Shown here one piece after another: positions 35,035 to 40,761 of a DNA stretch of 40,761 nucleotides (position 1 is its first letter; every line of letters starts with the position of its first letter). The notes under the pieces are model-generated. The model worked only from the letters and a program-made list of their open reading frames with translations. It ran no database searches and was not told where the DNA came from. Origin of the DNA: Metabacillus fastidiosus NBRC 101226 (GTDB lineage Bacteria; Bacillota; Bacilli; Bacillales; Bacillaceae); the NCBI RefSeq assembly GCF_001591625.1, contig NZ_BCVG01000026.1, positions 1 through 40,761 on the forward strand, in the 5' to 3' direction. Made by a program: the position numbers and the translations under genes.

Positions 35035-35791
35035 TAAAATTTTAGAAACGAAGAAAGAAGAGATTAGCCGATTAGTTCTGCCTGAAGAAGGACAATTTAC
35101 GAAAAGATCATTTTATGATGCCCTGAAAAATCCGAATCGTCATATCGGTCTCATTGCTGAAGTGAAAAAAGCATCACCTTCAAAAGGTTTAATTAAAGAA
35201 AATTTTCACCCGGTTGAAATTGCACTTGCTTATGAAAAAGGCGGTGCAGACTGTCTTTCAGTTCTGACTGATGTCCAGTATTTCCAAGGGGCTAACGATT
35301 ATTTAACAGCAGTAAAAAATGCTGTAAACATACCTATTTTACGAAAAGATTTCATTATTGATGAGCTTCAGATCGAAGAAGCAAGAAGAATCGGGGCAGA
35401 TGCTATTCTTTTGATCGGTGAAGCACTTGAAGCTGAGAGATTAAAAGAGCTTTATGATGATGCTCATTCAAAAAATCTTGATGTTCTTGTAGAAGTCCAT
35501 GATATCGAAACATTAGAACGAGTGCTGAAAGTATTTACACCGAAATTATTAGGAGTAAATAATCGCAATTTAAAAACATTTGAGACGAATATTCATCAAT
35601 TAAAAGAAATTGCACAATTAATTCCGAAAGATACTTTATTAGTAGGAGAAAGCGGGATTTATACGAAAGAAGATCTAGATACAGTGAAGAGCTACGGGGC
35701 CTCAGCTGTTTTAGTCGGTGAATCTCTTATGAGAAAAGAAAATCAGACAGAAGCAATAAAAGAATTGTACGGAGAGATTGTAAATGGTTAA
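35027..35791 (+). CDS. trpC: Indole-3-glycerol-phosphate synthase
   Basis: Closes the indole ring from CdRP. TIM barrel of 254 residues with [12 protein letters not shown], the catalytic [10 protein letters not shown] segment, NNRNLKTFE and GESGI. ATG 35027 overlaps the trpD end by 8 nt with GAGAGGAA before it. The open frame extends back to 34997, within trpD. It is separate from trpF, as in Bacillus, rather than fused as in E. coli. Confidence 0.95.
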   Translation: MLNKILETKKEEISRLVLPEEGQFTKRSFYDALKNPNRHIGLIAEVKKASPSKGLIKENFHPVEIALAYEKGGADCLSVLTDVQYFQGANDYLTAVKNAVNIPILRKDFIIDELQIEEARRIGADAILLIGEALEAERLKELYDDAHSKNLDVLVEVHDIETLERVLKVFTPKLLGVNNRNLKTFETNIHQLKEIAQLIPKDTLLVGESGIYTKEDLDTVKSYGASAVLVGESLMRKENQTEAIKELYGEIVNG

Positions 35792-36437
35792 ACCATTATT
35801 AAAATACTGCGGAATACGCTCCTATTCTGATCTGCAAACTGTTGCTTCATCACAGGCAGATTATCTCGGATTTATTTTTGCAGATAGTAAAAGAAAAGTA
35901 GATTCAAAAGAAGTGAAAGAGTGGCTTCAAAAAGTAAATATTAATGGGAAAAAGATCGTCGCAGTTTTCGTTAATGCGACGATTGAACAGATTGAAACGG
36001 TATATCAAGATATTAAAATGGATGTCGTTCAATTTCACGGTGACGAACCTGTTTCTGAAATGAATGAAATTAAAAATAAGCTTAATGTTGAAATTTGGAA
36101 AGCTTTACATCAACATTCTGAGACAGAAGAAGAGATGATAAGCTATCATAATATAGCAGACGGTTTTGTTGTTGATTCGAAAGTGAAGGGTCAGCGCGGC
36201 GGTACAGGTGTAACATTTGACTGGACAGTCGTTCCGAAATTTACAGAAATCGCAAAAAGATATAATAATAAACTATTTATTGCAGGCGGAGTAAAGCCGG
36301 ATAATATTGAAAAGCTACTAGACTATCATCCAATTGGAATTGATTTATCAAGTGGGATAGAATTAGATGAACGGAAAAATAAAGAGATGATCAACGAGTT
36401 AGAAGAGAGGATGTTAAACTATGTACGCATATCCTGA
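35784..36437 (+). CDS. trpF: Phosphoribosylanthranilate isomerase
   Basis: Amadori rearrangement of PRA to CdRP, the step before TrpC. TIM barrel of 217 residues with [12 protein letters not shown] (catalytic cysteine), [18 protein letters not shown] and [10 protein letters not shown], then IDLSSGIE. It overlaps trpC by 8 nt at the start and trpB by 17 nt at the end, so translation is coupled on both sides. Confidence 0.95.
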   Translation: MVKPLLKYCGIRSYSDLQTVASSQADYLGFIFADSKRKVDSKEVKEWLQKVNINGKKIVAVFVNATIEQIETVYQDIKMDVVQFHGDEPVSEMNEIKNKLNVEIWKALHQHSETEEEMISYHNIADGFVVDSKVKGQRGGTGVTFDWTVVPKFTEIAKRYNNKLFIAGGVKPDNIEKLLDYHPIGIDLSSGIELDERKNKEMINELEERMLNYVRIS

Positions 36438-37626
36438 TAGAAATGGACGTTACGGAGAGTTTGGCGGTAAATTTGTTCCTGAAACAATTATGCAGCCTTT
36501 AATTGAAATCGAGAAAGCTTTTGAGGAAGTTATGCAGGATGAAAGCTTTTTTGAGGAATATAAATTTTTATTAAAAGAATATTCAGGCAGACCGACTACA
36601 TTAACATTTGCCGGCAATGTGACGGAAAAATTAGGCGGAGCAAAAATCTATTTGAAACGGGAAGATTTGAACCATACCGGTGCTCATAAAATTAACAATG
36701 CGATCGGACAGGCGCTTCTTGCAAAGAGAATGGGCAAAACGAAAGTAATTGCTGAAACAGGAGCAGGCCAGCATGGTGTAGCGACAGCGACGGTTGCAGC
36801 AAAATTCGGCCTTGAATGTAAAGTATTCATGGGTGAAGAAGATATAAGACGCCAGCAGTTAAATGTATTTAGAATGAGATTATTAGGTGCGGAAGTAGTC
36901 CCGGTTTCAAGCGGAAATGCAACATTGAAAGATGCAACAAATGAAGCATTCAGATACTGGGTGCAAAACTGTGAGGATCATTTTTATATTATCGGATCTG
37001 TAGTTGGTCCCCATCCATATCCATACATCGTAAGAGAATTCCAAAAAATAATCGGGGAAGAAGCGAAAAAGCAATTTCTTGAAAGAGAAAACAAGCTTCC
37101 TAATAAAGTAGTTGCCTGTGTTGGCGGCGGAAGCAATGCAATTGGAATGTTTAAAGCATTCATCGACGAAGATGTACAGCTGATCGGCTGTGAAGCTGCG
37201 GGACTTGGTGTAGAGACGAACGAGCATGCAGCAACGATTACAAAAGGAAGCGTCGGAGTTATTCACGGTTCACTTACTTACTTATTACAAGATGAATATG
37301 GTCAAATAACAGAACCTTATTCTATTTCAGCAGGTCTTGATTATCCAGGAATTGGTCCTGAACATGCCCATTTAGCACATAGCGGCCGTGTTCAGTATGA
37401 AGCTGTTACAGATAAAGAAGCACTGGAAGCATTAGAGCTGCTTACGAAAGAAGAAGGTATTTTACCTGCAATTGAATCAGCACATGCATTGGCACGTGCA
37501 TTTGAACATGCAAAATCAATGAATAAAGATGAAACAGTTTTAGTTTGCCTTTCCGGCAGAGGGGACAAAGATGTTCATACATTAATGACTTATTTTGAGG
37601 AAGGAGAAAATAATGACGCTAACTAA
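36421..37626 (+). CDS. trpB: Tryptophan synthase beta subunit
   Basis: PLP enzyme joining indole and serine to give tryptophan. The protein is 401 residues. The PLP lysine is in [10 protein letters not shown] (K90), with the glutamate loop [10 protein letters not shown] and the phosphate-binding [14 protein letters not shown] near the N terminus and the HSGRVQYE segment are typical. ATG 36421 overlaps trpF by 17 nt, with AGAGGATG before it. It partners TrpA, which starts within its last codons. Confidence 0.97.
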   Translation: MYAYPDRNGRYGEFGGKFVPETIMQPLIEIEKAFEEVMQDESFFEEYKFLLKEYSGRPTTLTFAGNVTEKLGGAKIYLKREDLNHTGAHKINNAIGQALLAKRMGKTKVIAETGAGQHGVATATVAAKFGLECKVFMGEEDIRRQQLNVFRMRLLGAEVVPVSSGNATLKDATNEAFRYWVQNCEDHFYIIGSVVGPHPYPYIVREFQKIIGEEAKKQFLERENKLPNKVVACVGGGSNAIGMFKAFIDEDVQLIGCEAAGLGVETNEHAATITKGSVGVIHGSLTYLLQDEYGQITEPYSISAGLDYPGIGPEHAHLAHSGRVQYEAVTDKEALEALELLTKEEGILPAIESAHALARAFEHAKSMNKDETVLVCLSGRGDKDVHTLMTYFEEGENNDAN

Positions 37627-38413
37627 ATTTAAAGAAATGCTGCCAAAAACAGATCATTTATTCATCCCTTTTATAACAGCAGGCGATCCTAATGGAGAAG
37701 CAACAATTGAAATTGCACTGGCACTTCAAGAAGCTGGTGCATCTGTTATTGAGCTTGGAATTCCTTATTCAGATCCAATTGCAGACGGTCTTGTTATTCA
37801 GAGAGCATCGGCACGTGCGCTAAGCAATGGAATGAATATCGTAAAAGCGATGGAACTTGTTCCCGAAATGAGAAAAAGAGGACTAAATATCCCAGTCGTT
37901 CTGTTCAGTTATTATAATCCTGTGTTACAATTAGGTGAAGAAAACTTTTTCGCTTTACTGCATAAAAACATGATTGATGGCGTATTAATTCCAGATATTC
38001 CTTTCGAAGAGAGTGGACAAATCCGTCTAAAATGTAAAGAGAACGGGATTGCTTTTATTACACTTGTAGCGCCGACATCCACTTTAAGAATAAAGACACT
38101 CGTTGAAAATGCGGAAGGATTCGTTTACTGTGTATCTTCTTTAGGTGTAACTGGTGTTCGTAATGAATTCGATAAATCAATTACTTCCTTTATTGAAGAA
38201 GTAAATAAGTATAGTAAAGTGCCAGTCGCTGTTGGTTTCGGTGTATCAACGAAAGAGCAAGTAGAAGAAATGAATAATATATGTGACGGCGTTATTATCG
38301 GAAGTGCCTTAATGAAAGAAATTGAACGTTTAAATGAAGGATTATCAAGCGAAAATACACGTGAACAAGCAGTAGAAGAGTTCAAAAACTTTGCAAAATC
38401 GTTAATCAGCTAA
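37613..38413 (+). CDS. trpA: Tryptophan synthase alpha subunit
   Basis: Cleaves indole-3-glycerol phosphate to indole, which is channelled to TrpB. TIM barrel of 266 residues with [20 protein letters not shown] (catalytic Asp), [17 protein letters not shown] and [12 protein letters not shown] 37613 follows AAGGAGAA (37602-37609) inside trpB, giving a 14-nt overlap. The open frame extends to 37595 without a better site. hisC follows after 21 nt. Confidence 0.96.
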   Translation: MTLTKFKEMLPKTDHLFIPFITAGDPNGEATIEIALALQEAGASVIELGIPYSDPIADGLVIQRASARALSNGMNIVKAMELVPEMRKRGLNIPVVLFSYYNPVLQLGEENFFALLHKNMIDGVLIPDIPFEESGQIRLKCKENGIAFITLVAPTSTLRIKTLVENAEGFVYCVSSLGVTGVRNEFDKSITSFIEEVNKYSKVPVAVGFGVSTKEQVEEMNNICDGVIIGSALMKEIERLNEGLSSENTREQAVEEFKNFAKSLIS

Positions 38414-38434
38414 AAGATCGGAGGGTGTTTTCCT

Positions 38435-39517
38435 TTGCAAATTAAAGAACAGTTATTAGGTTTAAAACCTTATCAACCAGGAAAACCGATTGAGGAAGTA
38501 CAAAGAGAATATAATTTAACAAAGGTAATAAAGCTTGCTTCAAACGAAAACCCTTATGGTTCGTCACAGCTTGCAAAAGAAGCAATCAAAGAGGAATTAG
38601 ACCAGCTTGGGCTTTATCCGGACGGATACAGTGCAGCTTTACGTACAAAGCTTGCAAATTATTTAGAAGTGAAGGAAGAAGAACTGATTTTTGGAAACGG
38701 TTCTGATGAAATCATCCAAATTATTTGCAGAGCTTTACTAGATCAGCAATCAAACACAATTATGGCGACACCATCATTCCCGCAGTACAAGCATAATGCA
38801 GTTATTGAGGGTGCTGAAATTCGCGAAGTTCCTTTGAAGAATGGGATGCATGATTTAGATACAATGTTAAATAAAATCGATGAGCATACGAAAATTGTTT
38901 GGGTATGTTCACCGAATAACCCTACTGGAACATATGTGACACGTTTATCATTGCTGTCATTTTTAGAAAAAGTGCCTTCACATGTTTTAGTAGTAGTTGA
39001 TGAAGCATATTATGAATATGTTGGCGCGGAAGATTATCCGGAAACAGTTCCGCTTATTAATAAATACCCTAATTTAATGGTTTTAAGAACATTCTCGAAA
39101 GCTTACGGTCTTGCAGCTTTACGTATCGGATATGGAATTGCCAATGCAACGTTTATCCGCCAGATTGAACCGGCAAGAGAGCCGTTTAATACGAGCAGAA
39201 TCGCACAGGCAGCGGCAATAGCAGCAATTGATGATCAGCAGTTTATTGCAGACTGTGTAGAAAAAAATAATAAAGGCTTACAGCAATATTATGATTTCTG
39301 TGCAGAAATGAATTTAACATATTATCCATCTGAAACAAACTTTATTTTAATTGACTTTAAACGTGATTCTGATGAGCTATTCCAGGCATTGCTTGAAAAA
39401 GGATATATCGTAAGATCAGGTAATGCTTTAGGAGTGCCGGGAAGCTTAAGAATTACAGTTGGTTCTGAAGAACAAAATGCAGAAATTATTGATGTTTTAA
39501 AAAATTTCCTTAAATGA
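38435..39517 (+). CDS. hisC: Histidinol-phosphate/aromatic aminotransferase
   Basis: PLP aminotransferase of histidine synthesis. In B. subtilis the HisC of this operon also transaminates prephenate-pathway intermediates for Tyr/Phe. The protein is 360 residues. It has ASNENPYG, the CSPNNPTGT segment, DEAYYEYV and the PLP lysine in [15 protein letters not shown] (K222). TTG 38435 follows CGGAGGGTG at about 38419-38427. Its location between trpA and tyrA supports the dual aromatic role. Confidence 0.95.
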   Translation: MQIKEQLLGLKPYQPGKPIEEVQREYNLTKVIKLASNENPYGSSQLAKEAIKEELDQLGLYPDGYSAALRTKLANYLEVKEEELIFGNGSDEIIQIICRALLDQQSNTIMATPSFPQYKHNAVIEGAEIREVPLKNGMHDLDTMLNKIDEHTKIVWVCSPNNPTGTYVTRLSLLSFLEKVPSHVLVVVDEAYYEYVGAEDYPETVPLINKYPNLMVLRTFSKAYGLAALRIGYGIANATFIRQIEPAREPFNTSRIAQAAAIAAIDDQQFIADCVEKNNKGLQQYYDFCAEMNLTYYPSETNFILIDFKRDSDELFQALLEKGYIVRSGNALGVPGSLRITVGSEEQNAEIIDVLKNFLK

Positions 39518-39524
39518 AATGTTA

Positions 39525-39555
39525 CAAAGAGGTGATTGAATGGATCACCTCTTTG
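39525..39555 (+). terminator. Hairpin between hisC and tyrA, weak terminator
   Basis: A perfect 12-bp stem CAAAGAGGTGAT (39525-39536)/ATCACCTCTTTG (39544-39555) has a 7-nt loop. The following TTGAAGAATG lacks a T run, so it may only attenuate or stabilise RNA. Confidence 0.5.
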
Positions 39556-39604
39556 TTGAAGAATGAGGAAATGAATTTAACTAGTCGTATAAAAGGTGGT
39601 TACA

Positions 39605-40711
39605 ATGGGGAAGACAGTTTATATTATTGGCCTTGGTTTAATTGGCGGTTCGATCGCATTAGCTATTAAGCGCGATCATCCAGATGTACATATCATCGGG
39701 TATGATATAAATAAGAACCAATGTTCATTAGCAGAAAAGATTGGTGTTATTGATGAATGCTCGGAAACAAAGCTGCCTGATTTAGAGCATGTTGATGTGA
39801 TTTTTATTTCAACACCTGTTGAAGAAACATTAAAAATTATTCGTGAATTAAAAGATGTAAAACTTAAAAAAGGTGTTATTATTACAGATGTAGGAAGTAC
39901 AAAAGAAAAAATTATTCAATGTGCAGAACAAGAGTTAAGCGATCGGGAAATTGTTTTTATCGGTGGACATCCAATGGCTGGCTCCCATAAATCAGGTGTT
40001 GTTGCTGCAAGGCCTCATTTATTTGAAAATGCATTTTATATTTTTACACCGACTGAGAAAGTACCGGCAGAAAAGATTGAAGAGCTTATTGATTTAATAA
40101 AAGGGACGAAGGCCAATTTTATTGAATTGTCACCAGTTGAGCATGATCAAATTACCGGTGTTATTAGCCATTTCCCGCATATTGTAGCTGCAGGATTAGT
40201 TTTTCAGGCTGAGAAGTATGAAGAGAAGTTCCCGCTCGTAAAAAGACTCGCCGCAGGCGGTTTCAGAGATATTACGAGAATAGCTTCGAGCAATCCTGCA
40301 ATGTGGAGAGATATACTTATTCATAATCGAAACTCTTTATTACAATTATTTGACGACTGGATCGAAGAAATGAATCGTTTAAAAGAGTTTGTCGCAAAAG
40401 AGCAGGGAGATGAACTATTTTCCTACTTTAATAATGCAAAGCAGTACCGCGATGAATTGCCTGAAAAGCAAAAAGGAGCAATCCCGTCATTTTATGATTT
40501 ATATATAGATGTACCGGATTATCCTGGTATTATTTCTGAAGTGACTGGTTATTTAGCGAAGGAAGAAATAAGCTTAACGAATATTAGAATTATTGAGACG
40601 AGAGAAGAAATATACGGTGTTTTAAGACTTAGCTTCCAAACGGAGAGAGACCGTGAAAATGCGATAAAATGTATTAGTAAGTATTCAGATTATGAAACAT
40701 TTATTGTATAA
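39605..40711 (+). CDS. tyrA: Prephenate dehydrogenase with ACT domain
   Basis: Oxidatively decarboxylates prephenate to 4-hydroxyphenylpyruvate for tyrosine. The protein is 368 residues. The NAD-binding GLGLIGGS is at 9-16, followed by DVGSTKEKI, GGHPMAGSHKSG with the catalytic histidine, and SHFPHIVAAGL. The C-terminal ACT domain (about 298-368, DLYIDVPDYPGIISEV) suggests feedback control by an aromatic amino acid. ATG 39605 follows AAAGGTGG. A dispersed-repeat copy begins 6 nt after the stop and runs off the window; in B. subtilis aroE comes next. Confidence 0.96.
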   Translation: MGKTVYIIGLGLIGGSIALAIKRDHPDVHIIGYDINKNQCSLAEKIGVIDECSETKLPDLEHVDVIFISTPVEETLKIIRELKDVKLKKGVIITDVGSTKEKIIQCAEQELSDREIVFIGGHPMAGSHKSGVVAARPHLFENAFYIFTPTEKVPAEKIEELIDLIKGTKANFIELSPVEHDQITGVISHFPHIVAAGLVFQAEKYEEKFPLVKRLAAGGFRDITRIASSNPAMWRDILIHNRNSLLQLFDDWIEEMNRLKEFVAKEQGDELFSYFNNAKQYRDELPEKQKGAIPSFYDLYIDVPDYPGIISEVTGYLAKEEISLTNIRIIETREEIYGVLRLSFQTERDRENAIKCISKYSDYETFIV

Positions 40712-40717
40712 GGTAAG

Positions 40718-40761
40718 GTGAAACTTCCATCAGTGGGTGGTTCTTCATCCCGCATTGATGG
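40718..40761 (+). repeat. 5' half of dispersed structured repeat (copy e), cut by window end
   Basis: GTGAAACTTCC is identical to the start of copy c, followed by a hairpin CCATCAGTGGG/CCCGCATTGATGG. Arm bases differ from copy c (CCTTCAG/CTGAAGG) in a compensated way, keeping the stem. The 3' half lies outside the window. Confidence 0.7.

Overview
The window is a low-GC Firmicutes chromosome segment, almost certainly from an endospore-forming Bacillaceae species. Evidence for this is the spore genes (spoIVA, sleB, ypeB, seaA), the TRAP gene mtrB, and a gene order that follows the Bacillus subtilis block ypbF-ypbG-mecB-gudB-ypdA ... cmk-ypfD-fni ... der-gpsA-yphE-yphF-spoIVA-hbs-folE-mtrB-hepS-menG-hepT-ndk-cheR-aroC-aroB-aroH-trpEDCFBA-hisC-tyrA. 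All genes lie on the + strand except the tiny ypzI. The region is conserved core genome, so the unusual signals are mainly in the intergenic DNA.

Layout. About 0.1-4.3 kb: ypbF, a phosphoesterase, a MecA-type ClpC adaptor and catabolic glutamate dehydrogenase. 4.3-7.1 kb: bacillithiol-disulfide reductase, asparaginase and the PrsW protease. 7.2-9.8 kb: the germination pair sleB-ypeB; here SleB carries an in-frame 7 x 12-residue Q/N-rich tandem repeat. 10-15 kb: PilZ protein MotI, ypfB, cmk, plsC, the S1-domain protein YpfD and type 2 IPP isomerase, closing with convergent ypzI. 15.3-17.7 kb: the YphA-SeaA(YIEGIA)-small-subunit cluster and a transglutaminase-like protein. 18-25.4 kb: der, gpsA, yphE, yphF, spoIVA, hbs, folE, mtrB. 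25.5-28.6 kb: menaquinone side-chain and ring genes (hepS, menG, hepT) and ndk. 28.7-40.7 kb: cheR and the aromatic supraoperon.

How the genes work together. aroC and aroB make chorismate, which aroH/tyrA/hisC take to prephenate, Phe and Tyr, trp genes take to tryptophan, and men genes feed to menaquinone. TRAP (mtrB, 25.2 kb) is the expected regulator of the trp genes. The trpE leader at 32.29-32.39 kb has UAG/GAG triplets with about 5-nt periodicity, a strong terminator whose 5' arm can pair upstream, and a separate hairpin covering the trpE ribosome-binding site.

Dispersed elements. (1) A roughly 150-nt repeat, able to fold into two hairpins, occurs whole at 10.70-10.85 kb, inverted and modified at 15.06-15.24 kb, as 3'-end remnants at 1-36 and 6.42 kb, and cut off by the window edge at 40.72 kb. 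(2) A foldback element with 15-bp terminal inverted repeats occurs at 812-953, containing three near-perfect internal hairpins, and as a short form at 17785-17851. (3) A nested inverted repeat lies between ypfB and cmk. No phage, CRISPR array, rRNA, tRNA or transposase gene was seen. The most unusual material is these intergenic elements plus the SleB repeat; I do not see a new multi-gene system.
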